From: Verrucomicrobiaceae bacterium
GTDB lineage: Bacteria; Verrucomicrobiota; Verrucomicrobiia; Verrucomicrobiales; Verrucomicrobiaceae
Assembly (NCBI GenBank): GCA_027484445.1
Contig: JAIXSY010000025.1
Location: forward strand, 434,001-498,000
Direction: 5' to 3'
DNA: 64,000 bases
Made by a program: the position numbers and the translations under genes. The notes beneath the pieces are model-generated. The model saw nothing but the letters and a program-made list of their open reading frames with translations, was not told where the DNA came from and did not search any database. Below are positions 37,473 through 46,374 of the stretch, piece after piece; the first letter of the stretch is position 1; each line of letters starts with the position of its first letter.

Positions 37473-39458
37473 ATGAGCGATCCCATCCGACACGAATGCG
37501 GCCTTGCCGTTGTGCGCCTGAAAAAGCCTCTGGCCTATTACCAGGACACTTATGGAACGGCCTTGCATGGCTTTAACGTGCTGTCTGCGCTGATGGCGAA
37601 GCAACGCAACCGCGGACAGGACGGCATCGGAATTGGCTGCTGCAAGCTCAACATGCCGCCAGGGTCACCTTATCTCTTCCGCGAGCGCTTTGACGTGTCG
37701 GTGGAACAGATGGGGGAGGTCTTCAATGGCATCCGCAAAGGATACAAGCGCATCGCACGCAAGATCGATGCCGAGCGGAAAGAAGAACGTCACTCCACCG
37801 GAGTGGAGCATCTGCCCTTTGAAGAAGACCCTGAGGCAATTAAACGCGAATTCGACTTAGCAGGAGAAATCAACATCGGCCATCTGCGCTATGGCACTTC
37901 GGGTGGCTTGGGCAAGGCATGCCTGCATCCCTACCTGCGCCGCACGACCTGGCCCACCCGGAGCCTGATGGTGATGGGGAACTTCAATCTCACAAACTCC
38001 AGTGAGCTGAATCGGGTGATGATGCAGCGCGGCCAGCATCCGGTCTTCGGCACGGACACACAAAGTGTGCTGGAGGAGATCGGCTTTCAATTGGATGAGG
38101 CACACACACAGCTCTATCACGAGCTACGTGACAGCGGCGTGCCTGGGGAAGAAATCCCCAAGCACATCAGCCAGCGGTTGGATGTGGCTGAGGTGGTGCG
38201 CCGCTCCGCCCACATTTGGGATGGCGGCTATGCAATCGTAGGTGTGATCGGCAGTGGTGACCTCTTTGTCATGCGTGATCCGAGCGGCATCCGGCCCTGC
38301 TGGTATCATGAAAATGACGAGCTGCTAGCGTTTGCCTCCGAGCGTGTGGCGCTGATGTCCGTGCTGGAAGTGCCTGAAGAGGACGTGAAAGAGCTGCCTC
38401 CAGCGCATGTCGCAGTCATGAAAAGCTGTGGCACGCTGACGATGGAGCGCTTCACCGAACCTCGGGAGTACAAGCCATGCTCCTTTGAGCGCATTTATTT
38501 CTCGCGAGGCAATGACTCTCAAATCTACCGCCAACGAAAGCAGTTGGGCGAGCAATTGGTGGGTCAGGTCATTGAGGCAATCGACAACGATTTCGAGCAT
38601 ACCGTGCTGAGCTTCATCCCGAACACCGCCGAGACGGCCTACTTTGGCTTCCTGGATGGTCTGCGCAAAAGCCGCCGCGTGGCGGTCAAAGACGCGCTAC
38701 GGGAGATGCTAACGCGGGGTGAGTTCGATGAGGACAAGCTGGACGACCTCGTCCTGCGGAACTGGCCACGGTCAGAAAAAATCGCGCTGAAAGACATCAA
38801 AATGCGCACGTTCATCGCCTCCGAGACAGGAAGAGATGAGCTCGTTTCCAGCGTCTATGACATCACCTACGGAGTCGTTACTGAGCGCGACAACCTTGTG
38901 GTCATTGATGACAGCATCGTCCGCGGCACCACATTGAAGACCTCATTGCTGCGCATTTTGGCGCGGACCCATCCGAAGCGCATCGTGGTGCTCTCCACGG
39001 CACCACAGATCCGCTACCCTGACTGCTATGGCATCGACATGTCGGAACTGGGCAAGTTCATTGCCTTTCAGGCGGCGGTGGAGCTTCTGAAAGAACGCGG
39101 CATGAGACAGGTGCTGCGGGAAACTTACGAAGCCTGTGAAGCCGAACTGAAGAAGCCGCGGCAAGAGATGCGCAATGCAGTGAAAGCGGTCTATGCTCCC
39201 TTCAGCGAAGAAGAAATCTCCGCCAAAGTCGCCCAGCTGGTCTATCCCACTCGCACCCCCTGGCGTGGAGAAGTGAAGGTCATTTTCCAAACCGTGCCTG
39301 GCCTCCATGCGGCGCTAGATACCGAAGGCAAGGCCAGCTTTGGCGACTGGTACTTCACAGGCGACTACCCAACGCCTGGCGGCTACTTGGTGGTGAACCG
39401 AGCCTTCATGAACTTTTACGACAAGAAAGAAGGCCGTGCCTACGACACGCTCCTCTGA
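37473..39458 (+). CDS. purF: Amidophosphoribosyltransferase, long PurF variant
   Basis: 661 residues, much longer than the about 505 of E. coli PurF but similar in design to the long form of Bacteroidetes and related groups. The N-terminus MSDPIRHECGLAV places the Ntn catalytic cysteine at Cys9 after a short propeptide. RNRGQDGIGI and HLRYGTSG are glutaminase motifs. The PRPP loop VVIDDSIVRGTTLK lies around residue 476-489. It transfers glutamine-derived ammonia to PRPP, the first step of purine synthesis. hisB and hisH follow on the same strand, which fits the metabolic link between purine and histidine synthesis through PRPP and AICAR. Confidence 0.9.
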   Translation: MSDPIRHECGLAVVRLKKPLAYYQDTYGTALHGFNVLSALMAKQRNRGQDGIGIGCCKLNMPPGSPYLFRERFDVSVEQMGEVFNGIRKGYKRIARKIDAERKEERHSTGVEHLPFEEDPEAIKREFDLAGEINIGHLRYGTSGGLGKACLHPYLRRTTWPTRSLMVMGNFNLTNSSELNRVMMQRGQHPVFGTDTQSVLEEIGFQLDEAHTQLYHELRDSGVPGEEIPKHISQRLDVAEVVRRSAHIWDGGYAIVGVIGSGDLFVMRDPSGIRPCWYHENDELLAFASERVALMSVLEVPEEDVKELPPAHVAVMKSCGTLTMERFTEPREYKPCSFERIYFSRGNDSQIYRQRKQLGEQLVGQVIEAIDNDFEHTVLSFIPNTAETAYFGFLDGLRKSRRVAVKDALREMLTRGEFDEDKLDDLVLRNWPRSEKIALKDIKMRTFIASETGRDELVSSVYDITYGVVTERDNLVVIDDSIVRGTTLKTSLLRILARTHPKRIVVLSTAPQIRYPDCYGIDMSELGKFIAFQAAVELLKERGMRQVLRETYEACEAELKKPRQEMRNAVKAVYAPFSEEEISAKVAQLVYPTRTPWRGEVKVIFQTVPGLHAALDTEGKASFGDWYFTGDYPTPGGYLVVNRAFMNFYDKKEGRAYDTLL

Positions 39459-39554
39459 GCTCATTCGGAGGTCATGCCACTTCATGCTCTCCAGACCCGC
39501 GTTTGACCCGCCCTGGGTTTCGAGGCTATGGTCCTCTACCTTCACTCCACTTTG

Positions 39555-40157
39555 ATGCAGACACCCCGCACCGCCTCCCAGCACCGCAAGACGGCCGAGA
39601 CCGACATTCAGATCGAACTGAATGTGGATGGCTCCGGCAAATCGCAGATCGACACGGGCGTTCCCTTCTTTGACCACATGCTCACGCTTTTCGCGAAGCA
39701 TGGGCTCTTTGACCTGAAGGTGAAAGTCATCGGCGACATCGAGGTGGACTACCATCACACGGTGGAAGACACCGGTATCGTGCTGGGTCAATGCTTCCGC
39801 GAGGCCCTGGGCAACAAGGCAGGCATCACCCGCTATGGATTCTGGCTGCTGCCCATGGATGAGACCCTAGCCGAGGTGGCGCTAGACCTCAGCGGTCGTT
39901 CATTCCTCAGCTACCATGCGCCGGACAGGGTCGAGGCCATCGGCGGCGTGAATCGCTTTAGCTACCAGCTCGTGGAGGAATTCCTGCGCGCCTTTGCCTC
40001 CAGCCTGCTCGCGACGCTGCATGTGGAAATCCGTCGTGGACGCGATGCCCACCACATGGCCGAGGCGATCTTCAAGGGCCTAGCCCGTGCGCTGGACATG
40101 GCGACACGTCATGACCCGCGCGTCACCGGCATCCCTAGCACAAAGGAGGTCCTCTAA
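39555..40157 (+). CDS. hisB: Imidazoleglycerol-phosphate dehydratase
   Basis: A 200-residue monofunctional HisB from the ATG at 39555; an earlier start at 39528 adds nine residues without family character. The two manganese-binding signatures are clear: [17 protein letters not shown] and [22 protein letters not shown]. The N-terminus [19 protein letters not shown] matches the family start. It dehydrates imidazole glycerol phosphate to imidazole acetol phosphate in histidine biosynthesis. hisH begins 3 bases after its stop, so the two are co-transcribed. There is no fused phosphatase domain. Confidence 0.95.
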   Translation: MQTPRTASQHRKTAETDIQIELNVDGSGKSQIDTGVPFFDHMLTLFAKHGLFDLKVKVIGDIEVDYHHTVEDTGIVLGQCFREALGNKAGITRYGFWLLPMDETLAEVALDLSGRSFLSYHAPDRVEAIGGVNRFSYQLVEEFLRAFASSLLATLHVEIRRGRDAHHMAEAIFKGLARALDMATRHDPRVTGIPSTKEVL

Positions 40158-40160
40158 ACG

Positions 40161-40787
40161 ATGAAGCTCGGAGTTTTGGACTATGGCGCTGGGAACCTGC
40201 GCAGCGTGCTGAATGCCTTCGCTGCCATCGAACACAAAGCAACACTCGTCACACAGCCGGAGCAATTGGGTGACATTGATCTACTCGTCTTCCCTGGTCA
40301 GGGTGCGTTTGGCGATAGCGTGCGCATTTTGAAAGAAACCGGTCTCTGGGAACCTCTGCGCGCTTGGCTTCGAGCAGAAAAACCTTACCTGGGCATCTGC
40401 CTCGGCTATCAATTGCTCTTTGAGTCCAGCGAGGAATGCCCCGGTGTGGAAGGATTGGCAGTGGCACCCGGTCGTGTCCGGAAGTTTGATGCTGACCATG
40501 GTCTCAAAATCCCCCACATGGGCTGGAACGAAGTGGCTTGGGCAAAAGACAAGCCCAGCTGGTGGCAAGGCTTGGCCAACCCTGCTCACCTTTACTTTGT
40601 GCACAGCTACTACCCTGAAGTGGCAGATGAATCGTTAGCTCTCTGCCACACAGAGTACGGCACACCATTCATCTCTGGCATCGCGACACAGCGGCTGATG
40701 GCCGTGCAATTCCACCCAGAGAAGAGCCAGGACACGGGACTGCGACTTCTAAAAAACAGTGTTCAGCACTTGGCTGCACAACTTTAA
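40161..40787 (+). CDS. hisH: Imidazole glycerol phosphate synthase glutaminase subunit
   Basis: A 208-residue class I glutamine amidotransferase. The N-terminal LGVLDYGAGNLRS and the oxyanion segment FPGQGAF are typical of HisH. The catalytic triad is Cys80 in GICLGYQ with His and Glu in VQFHPEKSQ. It supplies ammonia to HisF for ring closure to imidazole glycerol phosphate, releasing AICAR. hisF is not in the window. It starts 3 bases after hisB and is followed 7 bases later by a small membrane-protein ORF. Confidence 0.95.
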   Translation: MKLGVLDYGAGNLRSVLNAFAAIEHKATLVTQPEQLGDIDLLVFPGQGAFGDSVRILKETGLWEPLRAWLRAEKPYLGICLGYQLLFESSEECPGVEGLAVAPGRVRKFDADHGLKIPHMGWNEVAWAKDKPSWWQGLANPAHLYFVHSYYPEVADESLALCHTEYGTPFISGIATQRLMAVQFHPEKSQDTGLRLLKNSVQHLAAQL

Positions 40788-40794
40788 CCCCACC

Positions 40795-40941
40795 ATGTCA
40801 CGCCGCCGCCTTGGCCCACCTTTGATTCCAGGACTCTGGTCCATCGTGGCAATGCTGGTGCTGCTAAGCGCGACAGCTGGCTACTTTTACGCTCTAGCCC
40901 GCCTGACCACCTTCACTCGTGTGGAGCAAAAAGCAGACTGA
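40795..40941 (+). CDS. Small single-pass membrane protein, 48 residues
   Basis: The frame starts with ATG 7 bases after hisH and encodes MSRRRLGPPLIPGLW, then one hydrophobic helix (SIVAMLVLLSATAGYFYAL) and a short polar tail. The positive-inside rule predicts a cytoplasmic N-terminus. Its close spacing to hisH suggests co-transcription. I recognise no family. It could be a chance ORF, but the basic start followed by one clean transmembrane helix is better than expected by chance. Confidence 0.5.
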   Translation: MSRRRLGPPLIPGLWSIVAMLVLLSATAGYFYALARLTTFTRVEQKAD

Positions 40942-41018
40942 AGTGGCCTCTTGAAAAGCCTTTTCTCATCGTTCATGTGATGCCTGCTCGCGATAAATGA
41001 CATCGCGAGAGTCTATTT

Positions 41019-42386
41019 TTGTTTTCAACGAGGCATGAGATAGCAGGGCGCGTGTGCCGCATCCTTCCTCTGCCTCTGGCTTCCCTCATGCTGATCTCTG
41101 CAACGGCAGAGAACGCAGGCGCAGCGGACACGGCGATGACGATTCTGCCGCAAGCAGCAGACACTGTTCGGTTCAACTTCCAAGCGAGACTGCGTGGGGA
41201 ACTGCGAGAAAATGTCTATGATTTCAAGGGTTCAGGCGATGCCGTGACGGATGACCAGTGGCTGCTGCACCGCATCCGGCTGGGCATCGAGTGGCAACCT
41301 GCGGAATGGTTCCGACTGGCGGTGCAGGGGCAGGATGTGCGGGAATCCTTTTCCGACCGCGCGGATCTACCACTGAAGCAAGGTGCCGAAGGCGACGATG
41401 CCTTCGACCTTCGTCTAGCCTCGGTGGAGCTCGGTGATCCTAAGCAGCTCTCTCTCAAGCTCGGGCGGCAGGTGCTAGGCTACGGAGATGAGCGCCTAGT
41501 CGGACCTTTGGAATGGCTAAACTTCAGCCGAACCTTTGATGCCATGAAGCTCCACTATGGAGCACAGGACTGGTGGCTGGAAGGTTTCGTCTCCAGCGTG
41601 GTTCGCCTGCATGAATCAAAGTTCAACAACTCAGACTGGACAGACACGCAGAACGGCAGGCGGCAGCTTTTCAGTGGGCTATACTTCAGCACCACCGCGG
41701 TGGCCGCGCAGATCACGGATGCTTATGCCTTTCATCTGCATGAAGAAGCACCGAATGGCAGCACGGATTTCATCACCCTGGGTACCCGAATGAAAGGCGA
41801 CCCGCTGAAACTGAAGGGCTGGGACTACACGCTAGAGTTCGCGGGGCAGGCAGGTCAGGTGCATGGGCAAGACCTGAACGCCTATGCCTGGCACCTGGAA
41901 GGCGGCTACCATTGGCTCAGCCACGCCTGGAAGCCTCGACTAGCTCTGGAATACAGCTTTGGCAGTGGCGATGGTGACGCAGCAGACGGCCAAGTGGGCA
42001 CGTTTCAGAATCTTTTCCCCACCAACCACCCGCCGTATGGCCTGATGGACACCATGGCCTGGCAAAACATGCACAATCTGGTGCTGCGCATGGCGGCCCA
42101 GCCGCACCCGAAGGTCAAAACCACCCTGGATGTGCACGGATTCTGGCTGGCAGACACGGGTGACGCCTGGTATCGAGCCAATGGGACCACGCAGGTGCGG
42201 CCGATCACGCCCGGAGCGAGAAATCACGCAGGTGTAGAAATCGATCTCACCGTGCAAGCCAAGCTAACTCAACACCTCGACCTACTGTTAGGTTACAGTC
42301 ACTTCGTGGCTGGCTCTTACCTCGAAGATACCGGACGCGGCGATGACGCTGATTTTGCCTACCTCATGCTGACTCTGAACTACTGA
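41019..42386 (+). CDS. Alginate-export-type outer-membrane porin
   Basis: Up to 455 residues with a signal peptide ending near TAENAGAADT. The body is a series of amphipathic beta-strands (LGIEWQPAEWFRLAVQGQDV, LSLKLGRQVLGYGDERLVGP, FDAMKLHYG, LEYSFGSGDGDAADG) ending in a strand with an aromatic C-terminal residue (YLMLTLNY), as in outer-membrane barrels. GRQxxxYGDxRLVG and the later FPTNHPPYG segment match the alginate-export family (PF13372). Substrate is inferred only. The start is a TTG at 41019, or a GTG at 41052 that gives a cleaner signal peptide. It is followed after 23 bases by an antiporter gene, suggesting an operon. Confidence 0.75.
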   Translation: MFSTRHEIAGRVCRILPLPLASLMLISATAENAGAADTAMTILPQAADTVRFNFQARLRGELRENVYDFKGSGDAVTDDQWLLHRIRLGIEWQPAEWFRLAVQGQDVRESFSDRADLPLKQGAEGDDAFDLRLASVELGDPKQLSLKLGRQVLGYGDERLVGPLEWLNFSRTFDAMKLHYGAQDWWLEGFVSSVVRLHESKFNNSDWTDTQNGRRQLFSGLYFSTTAVAAQITDAYAFHLHEEAPNGSTDFITLGTRMKGDPLKLKGWDYTLEFAGQAGQVHGQDLNAYAWHLEGGYHWLSHAWKPRLALEYSFGSGDGDAADGQVGTFQNLFPTNHPPYGLMDTMAWQNMHNLVLRMAAQPHPKVKTTLDVHGFWLADTGDAWYRANGTTQVRPITPGARNHAGVEIDLTVQAKLTQHLDLLLGYSHFVAGSYLEDTGRGDDADFAYLMLTLNY

Positions 42387-42409
42387 TCCCCCCTCGACTC
42401 TCTCCCACC

Positions 42410-43672
42410 ATGACCAATCTCCAACTCGCCATCCACTTTTTCCTTCAACTCGGCATCATCCTGCTGTTCTGCCGTGTCGTCGGCATGATTGCGGCACGTT
42501 TTGGCCAGCCCCAAGTCGTAGCCGAAATGATCGCTGGGGTGTGTCTGGGCCCTTCTCTGCTTGGCTTTTTTCAGCCCGAGATCAGCAAAGCGCTGTTTCC
42601 GCCGGAGTCGATGAAGGTTCTGTTCCCGGTCTCACAGCTCGGTCTAGCGCTCTACATGTTCATCGTCGGTCTTGAGTTCCGCATGGACATCGTGCGGAAG
42701 CGCTTTGCTTCCTCTGTAGCCGTCAGTCTGGCGGGAATGGCAGCTCCCTTTGTGCTTGGCGCTGCTGTCGGCTGGTATTTCTGGAACCACACCCAGCTCT
42801 TCCCGAAAGCCACCTCGGAGCAGAATGCCATGATCTTCATGGGTGCCTCCATGTGCATCACCGCCTTCCCCATGCTGGCGCGCATCATCCATTTCAAAGG
42901 CCTAGCAGGCACGACCATGGGCACGGTGGCCATCGGCGCAGGCGCGATTGATGACGCAGCAGCTTGGGGCATGCTAGCCTTGGTGCTAGCCAGCTTCAAT
43001 GGTGACTTTTCCCACGCGGTGCTCAGCATCGGTGGAGGCCTCGGCTACGTAGCCCTGACGCATCTCGTCATCCGCCCTGCTCTCGCACGTTATGCCACTG
43101 GCATCGAAAAACGCGGCAAGCTGAGTGATGGTGAGTATGCCTTCTTCCTCGCGATGATGTGCCTTGGCGCTTGGTGGACGGACCGCATCGAACTGCACGC
43201 TGTTTTTGGTGCCTTCGTCATGGGCAGTGCCATGCCGCGCGGTATCGTGAGCCGGACCCTGATCGAGCGCACTCAGCCTCTGGCCGTGGCTCTTATCTTG
43301 CCATTGTTCTTCACCTACTCCGGGTTAAACACAAGACTCGGCCTGCTGAATAGCCTGCACCTATGGCTGCTAGCTGCTGCTATCCTGGTGGCCGCTATCC
43401 TGGGAAAAGGGGTCGCTTGCTGGGCGGCAGCACGCGCTTCCGGCATCTCGAACAAAGAAGCAATGGGCATCGGCGTCCTCATGAATGCCCGTGGCCTCAT
43501 GGAGCTAATCATCATCCAAATCGGACTTCAGCGTGGCATCATCTCGGCGGAAATCTTCGCCATGCTTGCCATCATGGCCGTCATCACCACACTGATGGCT
43601 AGCCCGATCTTTGAGCGTCTCGTCGGCACCGGCACCTTCAAAGGCGAACCTGATCCCGGCACCGAGATCTAA
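42410..43672 (+). CDS. Cation:proton antiporter, CPA2 family
   Basis: 420 residues with about 12 transmembrane helices and the CPA2 ion-binding pair Asp181-Asp182 in AIDDAAAWG. Other family marks are MIAGVCLGPSLLG near the N-terminus, FIVGLEFRMD and the late helix MNARGLMELIIIQIG. It exchanges Na+ or K+ for H+ across the inner membrane. It lacks the C-terminal TrkA-N/RCK regulatory domain found in KefB/KefC, so it resembles NapA-like or stand-alone members. It probably shares a transcript with the upstream porin gene, 23 bases away; a functional link between them is only inference. Confidence 0.88.
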   Translation: MTNLQLAIHFFLQLGIILLFCRVVGMIAARFGQPQVVAEMIAGVCLGPSLLGFFQPEISKALFPPESMKVLFPVSQLGLALYMFIVGLEFRMDIVRKRFASSVAVSLAGMAAPFVLGAAVGWYFWNHTQLFPKATSEQNAMIFMGASMCITAFPMLARIIHFKGLAGTTMGTVAIGAGAIDDAAAWGMLALVLASFNGDFSHAVLSIGGGLGYVALTHLVIRPALARYATGIEKRGKLSDGEYAFFLAMMCLGAWWTDRIELHAVFGAFVMGSAMPRGIVSRTLIERTQPLAVALILPLFFTYSGLNTRLGLLNSLHLWLLAAAILVAAILGKGVACWAAARASGISNKEAMGIGVLMNARGLMELIIIQIGLQRGIISAEIFAMLAIMAVITTLMASPIFERLVGTGTFKGEPDPGTEI

Positions 43673-43709
43673 GGCCTGATGTGCCCCGACTACCGCCCAT
43701 CGGTTGGGA

Positions 43710-44408
43710 TCAAAACTCCAGCATGTCAGTTTGAAGATCTCGCTCGGCCTGAGGCAGATGCCGGAGCGATTGCTGGCCCGGGCTGCGGGCAGCCATCATC
43801 TCGATTAGATTCCGGTGGGTAAAAACCTGGCCCTCAGCACCGTCAGAAGTTTCGTCATAGACCAAGAAAGCACCATCCTCGGGTTTTCCAGGGAAAGGCA
43901 TGCCCCAGGCAGGCCGCTCGGCAAAGATTTCTTCCAGTTCGACCTCATTCCATTCGCCTTGAGATAGACCGGGGGTCATCCACACCGTGACGACTGAATC
44001 CAGCATCGAGCGAAACTCCGACGTGCCTTTATCCAAAAACACACAGGCAGGCTCTGAGCGCTCCACAATGCGCTGAAAACGCTCAGGCGTGAGTTGGCTG
44101 GGCAGCATGGACACGGTAGCTCCAGCGTGGGTCACGGCGAGCGCGAGCGTCTGCGCCTCAGGATGATCCGCCGACAGCGCCATTAGCACGATGTTTCCAG
44201 CCTCGACCCCATTGCGTTGCAGCCATGTGCTAGCGCGTAGCACACGTTCCCAGACCTTCTCCACCGTCGTCACCTGCCCCTGATACAGGCAGGGCCGCTC
44301 AGGGCGACGTTCGGCAGCTTTCATCAAACCTTCGGTCAAAAAGGAGGGACGACCGTTCTCGGTGGCTTGGAACAAAAATCCCTTCGAAGCAAGCGTGGGT
44401 GAAAACAT
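43710..44408 (-). CDS. Truncated AMP-binding (acyl-CoA synthetase-like) N-terminal domain
   Basis: A 232-residue protein from the ATG at 44408. It starts like an ANL-family adenylating enzyme (GLMKAAERRPERPCLYQGQ, VLRASTWLQRNGVEAGNIVL, HAGATVSMLPSQLTPE). It stops soon after the phosphate-loop position, where the family TSGTTGxPKG is replaced by YDETSDGAEGQ before VFTHRNLIEM. The AMP-binding core after the loop and the whole C-terminal domain are absent. It cannot be a normal adenylating enzyme; it may be a decayed remnant or a repurposed N-terminal subdomain. The frame is clean, with no internal stops. A good promoter lies immediately upstream. Confidence 0.65.
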   Translation of the reverse strand: MFSPTLASKGFLFQATENGRPSFLTEGLMKAAERRPERPCLYQGQVTTVEKVWERVLRASTWLQRNGVEAGNIVLMALSADHPEAQTLALAVTHAGATVSMLPSQLTPERFQRIVERSEPACVFLDKGTSEFRSMLDSVVTVWMTPGLSQGEWNEVELEEIFAERPAWGMPFPGKPEDGAFLVYDETSDGAEGQVFTHRNLIEMMAARSPGQQSLRHLPQAERDLQTDMLEF

Positions 44409-44414
44409 AAATTT

Positions 44415-44442
44415 ACTATAAAAACAATAATTTAAATCACAA
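44415..44442 (-). promoter_or_regulatory. Sigma-70-like promoter, probably near-leaderless
   Basis: On the minus strand TTGTGA (44442-44437), a 16-base spacer and TATAGT (44420-44415) precede the ATG at 44408 by only 6 bases. Transcription would begin at or within a base or two of the start codon, giving a leaderless mRNA. Spacing and boxes are good, but function is not proven. Confidence 0.4.
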
Positions 44443-45085
44443 GGAAAACCTTTTCTTCTCCATCTTACCTGAATTAGTGCCAAGTGTTACTCCAAATGTT
44501 GGAAAAAGTTGGTTTTCAGGCATTTTTGAGGCTTTGTTAAGGAATTGTAAACCTCAACAAAAGCCTCATTCCGACAGGTCAAAACCTCGACAAACCTCTC
44601 GTTTTTATCATCACTTTTTGAATCATTCCTGCTTCCATGGTTTGCTTCAATGCTCCCAAAATTATCAAATGATACTCAAAAAACTTAACTTTTAGAGAGC
44701 CATAAATCATTGTTTATCAATCATTTATAAATCAGGAAAAATTCATGTGAGTGGATGAATTTTTTTGCATCTCGTCACTTGAGACAAGGCGTAGTGGTTT
44801 GTTTTTTATGCCAAAACATTGAGTCAAAGTCATTCGGGTTTCCGGTTCGCAAGGATTGCCCAGTCAAGGACAGGCTGTCTAGGCCAAGGGTCCCCTTCAA
44901 TTGGGTGGGGAGCGGTGAAGCAAGCTCGTCAAAAAACTGAGTCGCAAGGATGCGAGGTTTGGCCTTGACGCTGAAGGAAACCACAGGCGGTGTGATTTGA
45001 CCGCGAAAAGAGAATCATGGTATTTCCAGCGATTCCACTCTCGGAGTCAGAACCTATACAGGTTCGATTTGAGATTCTCATTCTT
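44443..45085. other. A+T-rich intergenic region with a hairpin
   Basis: More than 600 bases between the AMP-binding-like gene and the next lipoprotein gene. Short frames occur on both strands but none has a believable start, composition or recognisable motif. The central part is strikingly A+T-rich. AAAAATTCAT (44737-44746) and ATGAATTTTT (44755-44764) form a perfect 10-bp hairpin with an 8-base loop. I see no DnaA boxes or tRNA-like folds. Confidence 0.5.
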
Positions 45086-46270
45086 ATGAAAACACGAGCC
45101 CCTATGTGGCACTGCTTGCGAGGCCTAAAGCTTGGTTTTGCCCTCCTCATGCTCAACCTCCCTGGGTGCCGTCTGCCCCCAGACATCGCCTCTCTGCAAA
45201 CCGCTACCGTGAGACGTGCGGAATCCGCAAATGGTGGCAGTCTTTACGCTGGAGCTTGGCAGCTCGGGCTGTCATCCCAATCTTCGTCCATCAATGAAGT
45301 GGCGCGCATGTTCGCAGGGCTGCCAGGATCTTCAGCCTCAGTGTATCATCAGCAGCAGATGGAGTCTCTCTGGCGAACGCATGAATGGGCGCGCGGCCAG
45401 CGGGTGCGGGCCTGGGCCAGTTCGGAGATTCGTGATCTTCAGGGCCATCGAGCCCTGTTTTATCCCTTCAGTGGGCCGGATTACCTCTTCGCCCATGAGC
45501 TTTTCCCCCAGGCAGAGACCTACATTCTTTGTGGCCTAGAGCCTGCGGAGTCTCTGCCCGACCTGCGTGGACTTTCTGCCAGTGAGATCGAAGCTGGCCT
45601 GGACACGCTGCGCACAGCACTAAACAGCATCATGAACGCAGGTTACTTCGTCACCGTGGACATGAGGCGGGATCTGGTGGCCAGCCGCTTCCGAGGTACA
45701 CTGCCGATTCTGCTCGCCTTCCTGGCACGAACGGGTGCCACAGTGGACAGCGTGGACATCGTGCGCATCGACGGTGCGGGCAATGCCGTGCTGGCAGGTG
45801 CGGCTCAAGGAGCAGCTCCTGGGTTAATGATCCGTTTCCACCAGGGTCTAGGCGGGATGAAGCGCCTGTTTTACTTTCGCCAGGACCTTTCCAACAGCGG
45901 CACGCGGCCCGGTGGCCCCTTCCTGACTTTCGTGTCGAAGCAGGGTTACCCGCCTGCTCTGGTGAAAAGCGCCTCTTACCTCATGCACCAGGACAGCTTT
46001 TCGACCATTCGGAATCACTTGGTTCGCAGTACCAGCGGCCTCGTCCAGGACCCATCGGGCGTTCCTTGGCGCTCTTTGCTCGGCAGCGGCCTCTCCCTTT
46101 CCCTTTACGGAAACTATCAGGGCACTCTAGGCATCTTTTCCCAACAGCAGCCAGACTTGATCGCCGCCTACCGCAGCGGTCGTTATCCCGCACAGCCGGT
46201 CGATTTTGGCTTTGGCTATCTCTTTGATCCTGAACGCACCAGCATCGTGGTCGCCCGCCGCACTCGCTGA
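45086..46270 (+). CDS. Conserved-looking lipoprotein of unknown function
   Basis: 394 residues from the ATG at 45086, which starts a signal peptide with lipobox LNLPGC near residue 28. An upstream start at 45017 is less likely because it would bury the signal. After the lipid anchor there is no repeat or known catalytic motif. Notable pieces are HRALFYPFSGPDYLFAHELF, TILPILLAFLARTG-like helices, GGPFLTFVSKQG and YGNYQGTLGIFSQQQPDL. The C-terminus reads FGFGYLFDPERTSIVVARR. The protein is probably periplasmic. I do not recognise a family. The gene is upstream of pfk, with about 100 bases between them. Confidence 0.7.
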   Translation: MKTRAPMWHCLRGLKLGFALLMLNLPGCRLPPDIASLQTATVRRAESANGGSLYAGAWQLGLSSQSSSINEVARMFAGLPGSSASVYHQQQMESLWRTHEWARGQRVRAWASSEIRDLQGHRALFYPFSGPDYLFAHELFPQAETYILCGLEPAESLPDLRGLSASEIEAGLDTLRTALNSIMNAGYFVTVDMRRDLVASRFRGTLPILLAFLARTGATVDSVDIVRIDGAGNAVLAGAAQGAAPGLMIRFHQGLGGMKRLFYFRQDLSNSGTRPGGPFLTFVSKQGYPPALVKSASYLMHQDSFSTIRNHLVRSTSGLVQDPSGVPWRSLLGSGLSLSLYGNYQGTLGIFSQQQPDLIAAYRSGRYPAQPVDFGFGYLFDPERTSIVVARRTR

Positions 46271-46374
46271 GCCTCCTGATGCGCTGGCTTGCGGCACCTG
46301 CACAGCCCGCTATGACTGCTTCTGCCGCTGCGGACTTCCGTGAATCCTCCGCCTGCGGCACCTCCCCTCCAACC

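Noticed and set aside
44477..44984. Short frames in the A+T-rich gap
   Set aside because: No plausible starts, composition or motifs; consistent with chance in gene-free DNA.
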